In this document: in pieces, positions 59,801 to 64,000 of the stretch | Layout: each line of letters starts with the position of its first letter | How positions within the stretch are numbered: position 1 is the stretch's first letter | Source of the DNA: Phoronis australis | Taxonomy: Eukaryota; Phoronida; Phoronidae | Assembly: GCA_002633005.1 (NCBI GenBank) | Contig: NMRA01000054.1 | Coordinates: 252,952 to 316,951, forward strand | DNA length: 64,000 nucleotides | Direction: 5' to 3' | Position numbers and translations under genes: made by a program | Notes under the pieces: model-generated | The model's database searches: none | Seen by the model: the letters and a program-made list of their open reading frames with translations, nothing else | What the model was told of the DNA's origin: nothing

Positions 59801-59850
59801 AGAATCTTTATTGTGATTATGACGACCATTTAGGGCCTCCCAGTTGTCAC
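14718..59850 (-). CDS. IGF2R-like: Cation-independent mannose-6-phosphate receptor-like protein (5' incomplete), 35 exons
   Basis: This is a type I membrane receptor that would carry mannose-6-phosphate-tagged lysosomal enzymes from the Golgi or cell surface to endosomes. I joined 35 exons by splice motif and phase; their lengths sum to 2 + 1914 codons including the stop, with no phase conflict. Domains: at least 12 MRH (CIMR) repeats of about 150 residues, each with cues such as YDLSxL, INVC, CQV, ITFxC and CxYxFxWxTxxAC; one transmembrane helix; a 68-residue tail with YSKL and a terminal acidic cluster. Repeats 2, 5, 6 and 8 keep Q, R, E and Y at the four sugar-contact positions. Vertebrate IGF2R has 15 repeats, a fibronectin type II insert and a tail of about 160 residues; here no such insert is seen and the tail is short. 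Binding of IGF2 cannot be inferred. The signal peptide and the first part of repeat 1 were not found. Confidence 0.93.
15252..15327 (-). CDS. Receptor exon hh: tail with tyrosine sorting signal
   Basis: The 76-bp exon encodes TAFRLKLKSIFSPRTSNPHR then YEYSK, completed by Leu of the next exon to YSKL. This matches the YxxPhi endocytosis motif of vertebrate CI-MPR (YSKV). The acceptor is TATTTCAG and the donor AAAG|GTAGGT. Confidence 0.93.
15673..15840 (-). CDS. Receptor exon gg: stalk and transmembrane helix
   Basis: A Ser/Asn/Asp-rich stalk (PNNNKPDSHDDNSSVSGG) leads to a hydrophobic helix ASTVAAIVAVFLGFIFLGLL and VVF, then basic HKQER, the usual stop-transfer for a type I protein. The donor is AGAAG|GTAAGT. 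Confidence 0.95.
16943..17028 (-). CDS. Receptor exon ff: repeat 12, end
   Basis: The exon encodes KPTFLYESHGCDYVFQWLTP then AMCVKPD. Glu and Tyr contacts are kept. The donor GACGT|GTATGT was chosen over a GT two bases earlier because it matches the phase of the transmembrane exon. It lies 5.4 kb from the previous exon. Confidence 0.9.
17029..22461 (-). other. Receptor intron, 5.4 kb
   Basis: No exon was recognised in this intron. It holds one short copy of the hairpin-ended element (21845-22281) and a minus-oriented fragment of repeat family R3 around 21215-21530. The rest is AT-rich sequence in which I see nothing. Confidence 0.7.
21845..22281 (+). mobile_element. Hairpin-ended element HE, short copy (about 0.44 kb)
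   Basis: It starts AAGAGCACCGTGGAGCGTTG and ends CACATATAAATATGTGGACA followed by CATAA, as in the two longer copies. Only about one internal unit is present, and the terminal hairpins carry mismatches, so this is the oldest or most degraded copy. It is in a receptor intron, antisense to the gene. Confidence 0.8.
22462..22565 (-). CDS. Receptor exon ee: repeat 12, second half
   Basis: The exon encodes VLEIVYESADKC and FVTSQIDVQC. Val stands at the contact Arg position. The acceptor is ATCTTTAG and the donor is GAT|GTAAGT, phase 0. Confidence 0.9.
22566..25239 (-). other. Receptor intron, 2.7 kb
   Basis: No exon was recognised. The part next to the donor of exon dd (25025-25228) is a tandem repeat listed separately. 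A chance frame at 22599 with CTCPSYRRGQSCVH resembles a SWIM zinc finger but has no support around it. Confidence 0.6.
25025..25228. repeat. Tandem repeat, unit of about 68 bp, nearly 3 copies
   Basis: The unit contains ACCTGGGACAATGCCATCTG and then CACACAAGGCCTAGCACTGC. Copies start near 25070, 25132 and 25200, with the last cut short. It ends about ten bases from a 5' splice site of the receptor gene. Confidence 0.85.
25240..25421 (-). CDS. Receptor exon dd: repeat 12, middle
   Basis: The exon encodes YYHYLVNLNGGLKLDGTNC and SAICQTKAGQ. The Cys of the usual INVC is absent (VNLNG), matching the missing opening Cys. The contact Gln is kept. The donor is GAAG|GTGAGT. Confidence 0.91.
26252..26335 (-). 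CDS. Receptor exon cc: repeat 12, start
   Basis: The 84-bp exon encodes SEIQEADGFITDPK and KLNLKRIFADK. The Cys that normally opens a repeat is missing. The acceptor is CTTGCAG and the donor GACAA|GTAAGC. Confidence 0.86.
26598..26826 (+). mobile_element. tRNA-derived SINE, copy 1
   Basis: The head has RNA polymerase III promoter boxes: an A-box-like GGCTTAGTGTAATAGG and a B box GGTTTGAGTCCC near 26651. The body ends ACAACATGTACCAGCCTGCC. It is flanked by direct repeats TCATTTTTGA (26588-26597 and 26827-26836), a target duplication. It lies in a receptor intron, antisense to the gene. Confidence 0.85.
27353..27421 (-). CDS. Receptor exon bb: repeat 11, end
   Basis: The 69-bp exon encodes NEDNCVFNFIWKTSIACKNK. 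The acceptor is TTTTTGTAG and the donor AGAG|GTAATG. Confidence 0.9.
28863..29007 (-). CDS. Receptor exon aa: repeat 11, second half
   Basis: The exon encodes ETLVLTYSEGNNAC, ARTVIKLQC and GGPQFVPR. The contact Arg position holds Ala. The donor is CCAAG|GTAGTG. Confidence 0.91.
30085..31927 (-). other. Receptor intron sequence around exon z
   Basis: Apart from the exon at 30142-30284 I see no coding sequence here. An AT-rich near-palindrome (AATTATTATACAATTATAAT) lies around 31040. Confidence 0.5.
30142..30284 (-). CDS. Receptor exon z: repeat 11, middle
   Basis: The exon encodes YWLNICQGVHDG and SAAVCRQSPDGQ. The acceptor is ACTCCAG and the donor GATG|GTAGGT. Confidence 0.91.
31928..32085 (-). 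CDS. Receptor exon y: repeat 10 end, repeat 11 start
   Basis: The exon encodes SSTCDVVFRWPTILAC, then CVFQYSGDKYDLRLLSRV. Val replaces the contact Tyr of repeat 10. The donor is AACAA|GTGAGT. Confidence 0.92.
32373..32750 (-). repeat. Dispersed repeat family R2, copy B
   Basis: This is a reverse-oriented copy of the repeat at 2175-2556. It starts GTGGAACTTGCAGGCTAATT and ends TTAGGAGCATGCAAAT on the + strand. It is diverged from the other copies throughout and lies in a receptor intron. Confidence 0.75.
33972..34051 (-). CDS. Receptor exon x: repeat 10, small exon
   Basis: The 80-bp exon encodes DGHAKSQIIFECDR and TSGTKPILLS. The acceptor is TTTCATAG and the donor AAGT|GTAAGT, phase 0. Confidence 0.9.
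34472..34679 (-). CDS. Receptor exon w: repeat 10, first half
   Basis: The exon encodes VGEIAYYINICSPVIDF, SAVCRRDNK and VRLSYRDGATC. Arg replaces the contact Gln. The donor is AGTA|GTGAGT. Confidence 0.92.
34680..35895 (-). other. Receptor intron, 1.2 kb
   Basis: The sequence is AT-rich. I see no exon, repeat family or mobile element in it. Confidence 0.6.
35896..36084 (-). CDS. Receptor exon v: repeat 9 end, repeat 10 start
   Basis: The exon encodes VPELVDVVDGCQYLFTWETN and VVC, then CTFYDKKTKHEFDFSALKQ. The contact Glu is absent in repeat 9. The donor is AAG|GTTTGT. Confidence 0.92.
36408..36557 (-). CDS. Receptor exon u: repeat 9, middle
   Basis: The exon encodes SIGHVHRLPFLDEDSG, KVTIVYTHGSPC and SSRIEFVC. 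The acceptor CGTTAG at 36558 was chosen over a later AG because it keeps phase 0 and supplies the expected loop. The contact Arg is absent. Confidence 0.9.
37670..37882 (-). CDS. Receptor exon t: repeat 9, first half
   Basis: The exon encodes CGVLGSENLDLSPLIKDDGY, VSYYINICRPLN and SACRVKSGE. Arg replaces the contact Gln. The donor ACG|GTCAGT is phase 0. Confidence 0.92.
38112..38374 (-). CDS. Receptor exon s: repeat 8, second half
   Basis: The exon encodes SCQKDLNSNSC, LTLNYTDGTVC, RARSTFISFVC and FVDESDDCTYYVAWHTELAC. Gln, Arg, Glu and Tyr contacts are all present. A second extra Cys is in NSNSC, so repeat 8 may hold an additional disulfide. Confidence 0.95.
38849..38998 (-). CDS. Receptor exon r: repeat 8, first half
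   Basis: The exon encodes YEFDLSSLKSSAGYKV, HEFNINVCGPVS and NKCSSNTG. A Cys beyond the usual pattern appears in HNKCSS. The donor is ACAG|GTAATG. Confidence 0.92.
39493..39540. repeat. Perfect 20-bp inverted repeat with 8-base loop
   Basis: AACTAGTAAAACTAAAATGA (39493-39512) and its exact reverse complement (39521-39540) flank CGAGCTCC. It lies in a receptor intron about 80 bases from exon q. It may be a small palindromic element or a hairpin in the pre-mRNA. Confidence 0.95.
39621..39759 (-). CDS. Receptor exon q: repeat 7 end and linker to repeat 8
   Basis: The exon encodes SRPSFLYHESNCDYHFIWYT and KAACPV, then a Pro-rich linker NTPAPKPVIGNC. The Glu contact position holds His. The donor is ACTG|GTGAGT. 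Confidence 0.92.
39990..40245 (+). mobile_element. tRNA-derived SINE, copy 2
   Basis: This is the same family as 26598-26826. It has A-box-like GTGGCCTAGTGTGACAAG, B box GGTTCGAGTCAC near 40048, and the same end ACAACATGTACTAGACCGCC. Target duplication TATTGAAATGT stands at 39979-39989 and 40246-40256. A short GGGTCACACT duplication follows the B box. Confidence 0.9.
40948..41089 (-). CDS. Receptor exon p: repeat 7, middle
   Basis: The exon encodes HLVLKYTNGDRC and SSTIITLNC. The contact Arg is replaced by Ser. The acceptor is TGTTACAG and the donor TTG|GTAAGT. Confidence 0.92.
41372..41431. repeat. Direct duplication, 29-bp unit, two copies
   Basis: GTCTGCTGAAGCTGACTCAT followed by ACTCAAAC occurs twice in tandem. 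It is a small local duplication in a receptor intron. Confidence 0.9.
41548..41614 (-). CDS. Receptor exon o: repeat 7, small exon
   Basis: The 67-bp exon encodes TACPLNSAACQVNTTETDPK. The donor AAAAA|GTGCGT is unusual but restores phase with both neighbours. It lies 7.1 kb from the previous exon. Confidence 0.86.
42046..43292 (+). mobile_element. Hairpin-ended element HE, medium copy (1.25 kb)
   Basis: It starts AAGAGCAACGCGGAGCGTTG, where AACGC-GGA-GCGTT is a perfect short hairpin, and ends with CCACATATAAATATGTGG followed by GTGCATAA. Internal units repeat motifs such as GCCACTAGGGGGCAC, TTAGGAGATACA, GGTTTGGTTGATA and TCATGAAAATCCGTT. GGACGGACGGACG stands just before the terminal hairpin. 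It has no coding capacity. Confidence 0.88.
43951..44325 (+). repeat. Dispersed repeat family R2, copy C
   Basis: This copy runs parallel to the one at 2175-2556: GTATGCTCCTGTCTATGCTA at the start, CACTAATGACGTACCTTGGG inside, CCTGCAAGTTCCACTT at the end. It lies about 115 bases left of the large TIR element. Confidence 0.8.
44442..48725. mobile_element. 4.28-kb DNA transposon-like element with 27-bp TIRs and TA target site
   Basis: The left end at 44440-44466 (TACGGTAAAGTCGCGTGATT then TTCGGAC) is repeated exactly in reverse complement at 48701-48727. TA at both edges fits a TA target duplication. Subterminal copies of an AAATTCGGAC-like motif occur near both ends and may bind transposase. 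No intact transposase is visible. Protein-like plus-strand pieces remain, for example LLLSDKHRRCKNLAKEDSV near 45405-45516 and DLVDIASCGPRGRLTRIQDL near 45945-46005, broken by stops, plus degenerate tandem repeats near 48040-48480. The superfamily is unassigned. The two ends could in theory be two separate MITEs in opposite orientation. Confidence 0.75.
48762..48892 (-). CDS. Receptor exon n: repeat 7, first part
   Basis: The exon encodes DSRGNEYDLSSLTLTNDSYF and IKYVLNVCSSIV. The acceptor is TTATTTCAG and the donor ACAG|GTAAGA. A 4.3-kb inverted-repeat element starts 34 bases into the following intron. Confidence 0.93.
49272..49811 (+). mobile_element. 5'-truncated LINE tail (L1/CR1-like) with target duplication
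   Basis: The plus strand encodes the C-terminal zinc segment typical of non-LTR reverse transcriptases: CSFCNKAPETLSHLFWEC, then LVQDFWKEF and, after one stop, YKRVILGLYE and IAKQYTYKKR. It ends in an A-rich tail. A 15-bp direct repeat AAATAATGATACATA flanks it (49257-49271 and 49812-49826). It is inserted antisense to the receptor gene in the first bases of an intron. Confidence 0.9.
49828..50068 (-). CDS. Receptor exon m: repeat 6, second half
   Basis: The exon encodes LSLTYTGGKPC, NRTTIIKFTC and YLNETSDCKYLFEW, so repeat 6 has Gln, Arg, Glu and Tyr. It ends with CSVK of repeat 7. The donor AA|GTATGT lies inside the target duplication of a LINE inserted in the next intron. Confidence 0.94.
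50451..50673 (-). CDS. Receptor exon l: repeat 6, first half
   Basis: The exon encodes CKVTEPLYNQQFDLTPL, YTFQLDVCRNI and GVCQTWKVG. The contact Gln is kept. The acceptor is TGTTTTAAG and the donor is GCAG|GTAGGT. Confidence 0.92.
50674..51048 (-). other. Receptor intron between repeat 5 and 6 exons
   Basis: I see no feature beyond the splice sites in this 375-base stretch. Confidence 0.6.
51049..51129 (-). CDS. Receptor exon k: repeat 5, end
   Basis: The 27-codon exon encodes DPSFEGETSACEYVFNW and RTPSACPLK. The contact Glu and Tyr are kept, so repeat 5 has all four sugar contacts. The donor is AAG|GTTTAC. Confidence 0.9.
51912..52105 (-). CDS. Receptor exon j: repeat 5, middle
   Basis: The exon encodes GGCQVNNNG, LSIRYLNGEIC and HRSTRINFFC. 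The contact Gln and Arg are kept. The donor GGAG|GTAAAG gives phase 0. Confidence 0.93.
52447..52905. repeat. 20-bp minisatellite, about 23 copies
   Basis: The unit is GGGGCTTTCTATGTACGGTA with point variants (TCAATG for TCTATG, AAGG for GGGG, one 21-base unit). It lies in a receptor intron between exons i and j. Variation is greatest at the ends and least in the middle, as expected for an array that turns over by slippage or unequal exchange. Confidence 0.97.
53126..53437 (-). CDS. Receptor exon i: end of repeat 4, first half of repeat 5
   Basis: The exon encodes VKVVITFLC, FVRRDGNTYLFNFETALAC, then CFVSDKQGNQYDLSPL and FYFINVCRPINK. Asn stands where the Cys before the conserved Tyr should be, matching the missing partner in the previous exon. 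This is the largest coding exon of the gene (312 bp). Confidence 0.95.
53933..54119 (-). CDS. Receptor exon h: repeat 4, middle
   Basis: The exon encodes INVCGPIAQSSSEC, SVCQVDSARK and GQLTLTYSGPRLDNG. The Cys usually following LxYxxGxxC is missing here. The acceptor is GTTCCAG and the donor AATG|GTCAGT. Confidence 0.93.
54793..55011 (-). CDS. Receptor exon g: end of repeat 3, start of repeat 4
   Basis: The exon encodes GPRFIEQVNNCMFVFLWETE and AACPV, then CTVKDHNSEYIFNMQPL. Repeat 3 lacks the contact Tyr (Phe instead). The donor TATAGG|GTAGGG is phase 0. Confidence 0.92.
55012..56189 (-). other. Receptor intron, 1.2 kb
   Basis: I see no further exon. The first 49 bases past the donor at 56190 read as an open extension of exon f but are not needed for the repeat. 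Confidence 0.55.
56190..56354 (-). CDS. Receptor exon f: repeat 3, middle
   Basis: The exon encodes DGDGLVLEYKSGDEC and STQLRLRCKKGKL. The donor CTG|GTAGGT at 56190 was chosen because it restores phase 0 to the next exon. The frame reads on for about 16 more codons in the intron, but a donor there would break the phase. Confidence 0.88.
56710..56887 (-). CDS. Receptor exon e: repeat 3, first half
   Basis: The exon encodes SMSEDQENWSV, RRFYINVCRPV and AATCMTSLNEG. Met replaces the contact Gln. The donor is GTT|GTATGT, phase 0. Confidence 0.92.
56915..57450 (+). repeat. Dispersed repeat family R3, uninterrupted copy
   Basis: The copy starts ATATGTAGGACCCTCG and ends near ATTTGGCTGAATATACAC. 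Blocks CAAACTTCAGAACACCATAT, GATTTTTCACAAAAAAATCA and GGTCACATGACCCAATTAAT recur at 60541-60731 and 62477-62760. Class unknown. Confidence 0.6.
57912..58187 (-). CDS. Receptor exon d: repeat 2, second half
   Basis: The exon encodes LTYTDGEKYGTG, RKMEIAFLC and FVEESMGTYFFKW. The contact Arg, Glu and Tyr are present. Two Cys that normally pair are replaced: Tyr in GEKYG and Gly in SMGTY. It ends with CVVIDKKNHMQYDLS of repeat 3. Confidence 0.94.
58720..58897 (-). CDS. Receptor exon c: repeat 2, first half
   Basis: The exon encodes FSFDLSALTKKG, YDYFINVCDQ and GGCQVERTG. The Gln after the third Cys is kept. The acceptor is AATTTCAG and the donor CACAT|GTGAGT. Confidence 0.93.
59213..59503 (-). 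CDS. Receptor exon b: end of repeat 1, start of repeat 2
   Basis: The acceptor is TTGTGCAG and the donor GCAG|GTGTGT. It encodes LHYKDGASC, ESVITFVC and NCLFEFEWHTAAAC, then CRVFDD opening repeat 2. The Arg, Glu and Tyr contact positions of repeat 1 are not kept. Confidence 0.93.
59713..59850 (-). CDS. Receptor exon a: repeat 1, middle part
   Basis: This is the first exon visible. The acceptor CTTCAG|GT starts with two bases completing a codon from an unseen upstream exon; the donor is ATTG|GTGAGT. It encodes NWEAL, FYINICND and GAACM. Met stands after the Cys where sugar-binding repeats have Gln. Confidence 0.9.
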
Positions 59851-60540
59851 CTGAAGTTGAGGAAGAGAGATACGACTAAGATGAGAAAAAATTGCCAGCA
59901 AATGTTAAGACTGTGATTCCATTTGTCATTAGGCCACATACTAGGTAGAATCTTGCACATAAGCTAGCAGTAAGCATACTTCATTTGGAACAAAAACAAT
60001 TGCTTGAAGGTTTTTCATCTTAAGTTGTTTAAGGCACCAAATGCTTAAAATTTTGCTACAAGTTATTTGATGACAACAATGTTATATAAAACGTGGTCCC
60101 TATGAAGAACACTATTCCCAACAACTAATTTTGCGGACAAGTTGTGTCTAAGACCAAATTTCCAACTTAAATATTAAGTCACTTTTCATGAAACAGAGCC
60201 AACCAGAGATGCTGTGGCTGCTATATACAGTCGTGGCTTTGAAATCTTCCTTCATTTGAAGAAACCTAATCCCAAATATTTATTAAGTATTCTGAATTTG
60301 AAAAAAGGCTAATCCAGTTCGTTGAAGGTGCAGGATAACTGAGATGGATCAAGCACATTGACGTTGCCAGATCATGCTCAAAACTGACTTCAGTGTCTTA
60401 TGTACCCCCACAGCTTGCATGTTAGACTACAAACTTTTGGTCAGCTCCTTATGTATGTCAACCATGTGAAATTATGACACTAACCAAGACAACAGTTTAA
60501 TAAGAAGGCTAACCCCAATGATGTGACAACTGAATGCCCA
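59851..60540. other. Upstream of first visible receptor exon
   Basis: I searched for the exon carrying the opening Cys and YDLSxL of repeat 1 and for a signal peptide and found neither here nor in the rest of the window to 64000. Confidence 0.5.
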
Positions 60541-60731
60541 GTAAGGTTATGTAGGAACCTATAGAAATATCCAAATTTGAACAACTTCAGAACAACATAT
60601 CTCAGAATGGCTGATCAGATTCATATGACACTTTCAGATGCTATGCTTTATACACTGACTTAAAAGGAGAGTGGCTATAAAATATACAACTTTTGTGATT
60701 TTATGAAAAAAACTCAAGTTGAATACAATAT
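60541..60731 (+). repeat. Repeat family R3, left half of interrupted copy
   Basis: It starts GGTTATGTAGGAACCTATAG and continues CAACTTCAGAACAACATATC, parallel to the copy at 56915. It stops where the long HE element begins at 60732 and appears to resume at 62477. Confidence 0.6.
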
Positions 60732-62476
60732 AAGAGCAACGCGGAGCGTTTAAATGCGCCCACGAATGCACCGCAAACTGAGTGCTTCTAGGGTTGTTTA
60801 TTTGTTTCATAAATTTAGCCACAAGAGGGCAAAAAAAAAACATCCAATCCATCTGAAAATGGGTACATGCCGTCGCTACTTTAATAGAAAGCTATTTAAC
60901 AAATTTCATAAAAATCTGTCAAGGAACTTCAGAGAAACAAAGGAAAACAAAAAATAATGAAATTGCCACTTTGTGACACAGCCTTCATTGGATCTGCCTG
61001 AAAGACGTCGCCATCTGTTGTTAGCTTCATATCAATAGAATAAACTAAATTTAATAAAGATCCTGCAGTGAGTTAAGGAGATGCAGCTATGGGCACAAAA
61101 CAAAACAAAACAAAACAAAACTACCACTAGGAGGCGCTACAGTAGTCGAATGCCTTATTGTCAACCGTCCTCTTTAGACTGAGAACGAAAAGCATACACC
61201 AATTTTCAAAGTCATCCTCAGAATGGTTTGGTTGATCAAGTGGTGGACACCAAAAACAAGACTCGAAAACAGGAATAATGGCCACTAGGTGGTGCAAAAG
61301 TTCCTCGCGGGAGGATAGCATCATCTCACCAATAAATGCCTGTATTCCAAACTTTCTGGTAATCCGTTGAGAACCTTTGAAGATACAGAGGTAAGCCTAA
61401 AAAATGAAAATTGCCAATTCTGGGCACACTGGTTGTCAGATCCATCCGAAAGTTGTTGTCATCCGTTGTTAACATCATATAAATACAAAGATGCTGCAAA
61501 CTGTTTAGGAGATACAGCCATGGGCGCAAAAAAACAAAAATGCCACTAAGAGGCGCCACAGTAGTCGAAGTCATTGGTAAATCATCGTCAGCTTCGTAGT
61601 AAGAACAAACATGCCAATTTTCATTATCATCCTTAGTGCGGTTTGGTTGATAGAGGGGTGGACACCAAAAAACAGACTAAAAACAGTAAAAATGGCCACT
61701 AGGAGGCGCAAACTACATCAAATCCATCCGAAAATGAGAGGATAGCTTCATCGCACTAATAGGTGCCTATATTTCAAATTTTATGAAAATACATTGAGGA
61801 CTTTTGAAGATAAAGAGGTAAACGTAAAAACATAAATTGCCACTAGGGGGCACACCGGTATTCAGATCTGTCCAAAAGTTGTCGTCATCCCTTATCAAGA
61901 TCATATAAATATGCTTGCAGAATTTAGTAAAGATCCTGCCAACGGTTTAGGAGATACAGGCATGGTCGTAAAAAGAGACAAAACTGCCAATAGGAGGCGC
62001 CATAGTAGTCGCAATTTTCGGAAAATCATCGTCAACCATCCTCTTCATAATAAGAACATACATGCCAATTTCCACAATGATCCTTAGAGCAGTTTGGTTG
62101 ATAGAAGGGTAGACTCAAAAACAGCAAAAATGGCCACTAGGTGGCGCAAACTACGTCGAGGCCGTCTGAAAATGAGAGGATAGCGTCATCTCACTAATAG
62201 GTGCCTATATTCTAAATTTCATGAAAATACCTTGTGGTCCTTTGAAGATACAGAGGTAAACGTAAAAAAACTAAAATTGCCACTAGGGGACACACCGGTA
62301 GTCAGATCCATCCAAAAGTTTGCTCATGCTGTCCCATCCATGACAGGAACATATGTGCAAATTTTCATGAACGTACAACAAAACGTTTTGGAGATACAGG
62401 AGCAGACGCCGGACGGATGCCGGACGGACGGAGATGACGGCATAATGCGTCCACATATAAATATGTGGGCGCATAA
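60732..62476 (+). mobile_element. Hairpin-ended element HE, long copy (1.75 kb)
   Basis: It starts TAAGAGCAACGCGGAGCGTT and ends CCACATATAAATATGTGG followed by GCGCATAA. Inside, a unit of roughly 450 bp with GCCACTAGGxGGCxC, TTTAGGAGATACAGCCATG, GTTTGGTTGATAGA and TTTCATGAAAATCCxTTGAG recurs about three times with divergence. GGACGGATGCCGGACGGACG precedes the terminal hairpin. It has no open reading frame of note. It splits an R3 repeat. Confidence 0.88.
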
Positions 62477-62760
62477 CAACGAAATGGTGATTTCATCTTG
62501 AATATTTAGTACATTCAAATGAAATGTGGTCAATATGTAATGCGTTGTTTTGCAATGAATATTATCTTTCCTTCAAGCTAAATTTAACAAAAGAGACATG
62601 ATCACATGACCCTGCCAATTAATAGCAGACTGACATAAAATCAAATTCAATCTGTAGACTTTCTTCTTTAAGAAAATATTCACTTCTAGTGACTAGTTAA
62701 AATCAAGAGTTTTAGAAATGTGGCTAAATACACACAGCTTGTTGATAGTGTTCTATATAA
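62477..62760 (+). repeat. Repeat family R3, right half of interrupted copy
   Basis: It contains GATCACATGACCCTGCCAAT then TAATAG and ends near TGTGGCTAAATACACACAGC, parallel to 57300-57440 of the intact copy. Confidence 0.55.
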
Positions 62761-64000
62761 CCTTAAGATAGCATGAAGCACTCGCATTTACTGAGACTAT
62801 TGAATGGGGCTATTCGGAAAATTTACATCAACTAGAGGGCGCGCGTGTACTAGTGGTGATAGATCAACAGCCTTGATCTTGTGAGCCCTTTAAATACATG
62901 CTGAAATTGCTTGCAGCCATGCCAACTGTTTTCGAGATTGCGTGAAAAGGGTGCTTCTGTGAGAGAAAGTGAGCATGACATTATACAAAGGTAAGGTTTG
63001 TGATTATTTTACCGACTATTCCATTTTTGTTCTACTGATGCCTGTTAACTGAGGTACTCGCCGATGTCGACTGAGCGGCAGTCGCCAGTCGGGTTAATCT
63101 TTGTTTGTTGCGATGTGTGTTGCGATACTTGATGTAACACTCGTGATCTTTTCGTACAGCAAAGCAGTATTATTGTTTGGAATGATTTCTAACAGGTTTA
63201 TCAGTGACAGTTACTTCTATGAATGCTGAATGTTTATGCTGTTAACAAGATATTGGTTAGTGAGTTAAAATTACAATCCAAGCCCAATGCCATGGCAAAG
63301 GGTACGTGACAAGTCAAATATCCATTAGACTGTCTTTGGAAATCTATTACACGTAGAAATGGAAATCTATCATGTCTGTTTTCACATGACCTTTGGTTTT
63401 TAGGTTTGAGGGCTTGTACCAAGTACCGTGCAGAGGAGATATGCATCGCTTCTGCATCAACCCTGAATGGACAAAAATTGGTTTTAAGCAGTTGACTGCA
63501 GCTAATCAGCAAGATCTTCCCATCCAGTGCAGATCTGATGTCAAAGCCTATTTTCTACATCGGTGACAACGAACAAGCTTTGTAACTCCTTTCTCTTCCC
63601 ACAGCATTTCCATACACCAGCAGTACTGCATGGCACAATCTACAAGTCAGTGGCCCTGGAGAAATGTGAATGACAGTACGAAGTTACCATAAGACAATGT
63701 GCCAGTGGATTGTTTGTGTATGAAGAGGAGCTATATCTGACTGCTACACAAGTCAGCCTCGTTGGTGAGGATGCTCTTTCATAGGCAATAAGTCATGTGT
63801 GTACAATAGCTTATTTCCTTTCCTGGCAGAAACATGAGGGATTGAAGCTAAAGAAGACCTAGTGACACTCGGGTCTAGTTCAGGGTCAGATTTTGGGCAC
63901 AAAACGAGTGAAGTGATATGCTGCTGTGTTTACCTTCAAGGATCTAATTGTGGACGTTATTGAGGATGAATGAGGTTACATGAAAGAAAGCCACGTGCCG
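62761..64000. other. Right end of window, no confident gene
   Basis: A plus-strand 5' splice-like AAAG|GTAAGG at about 62992 and an acceptor-like CTCTTCCCACAG at about 63604 could belong to an unrecognised or non-coding transcript. A short frame from 63442 (MHRFCINPEWTKIGFKQLTA) is protein-like but matches nothing I know. No receptor exon was found here. Confidence 0.3.

Noticed and set aside
63234-63512. 92-residue minus-strand ORF as the receptor's first exon
   Set aside because: It has no signal peptide, no opening Cys or YDLSxL segment, and no donor of the right phase that I could find.

Overview
The window is animal nuclear DNA. It is AT-rich, with long introns, GT-AG exons, SINEs, LINE tails, MITE-like inverted repeats and satellites. 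Two protein-coding genes can be read with confidence, and they converge. The pairing of an orcokinin-type neuropeptide precursor with a multi-domain cation-independent mannose-6-phosphate receptor (CI-MPR/IGF2R family), together with tRNA-derived SINEs, points to an invertebrate bilaterian, probably marine (a lophotrochozoan or an invertebrate deuterostome). I cannot fix the phylum from sequence alone. No bacterial, organellar or viral gene, rRNA, stand-alone tRNA gene or CRISPR array was seen.

Left part (1-10.7 kb, + strand): a neuropeptide gene. The large last exon (8556-9491) encodes ten QLDSLGGGNIH-type peptides (like insect orcokinin B) followed by seven PFDRIGHGFDSF-type peptides (like classical orcokinin A), cut by R, RR and KR sites, most with an amidation Gly. 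A candidate first exon with a TATA box at 599, a signal-peptide-like ORF at 777-902 and a phase-0 donor lies 7.6 kb upstream. Between them sit a GA microsatellite, a 249-bp MITE with a GAGAT target duplication, a dead RNase-H-bearing LINE tail and a dispersed repeat.

Middle and right (about 12.6-59.85 kb, - strand): one large gene. I reconstructed 35 coding exons whose splice phases all agree (2 + 1914 codons including stop). They encode at least 12 MRH/CIMR repeats, a transmembrane helix and a 68-residue cytoplasmic tail with a YSKL motif and a terminal acidic cluster (HDDSDVDMLL-stop). Repeats 2, 5, 6 and 8 keep all four mannose-6-phosphate-contact positions (Q, R, E, Y). Repeats 2 and 4 have each lost both members of one disulfide, and repeat 12 has lost both members of another. 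The signal peptide and the start of repeat 1 are upstream, either beyond 59850 unseen or outside the window.

The introns of this gene carry mobile DNA: a LINE tail whose target duplication runs into a 5' splice site, a 4.28-kb TA-flanked element with 27-bp perfect terminal inverted repeats, three copies of a hairpin-ended element with internal tandem units, two SINEs with target duplications, a 20-bp minisatellite and smaller repeats. The two genes probably cooperate in no direct way: one makes secreted peptides in neurons, the other sorts lysosomal enzymes at the Golgi and endosome.
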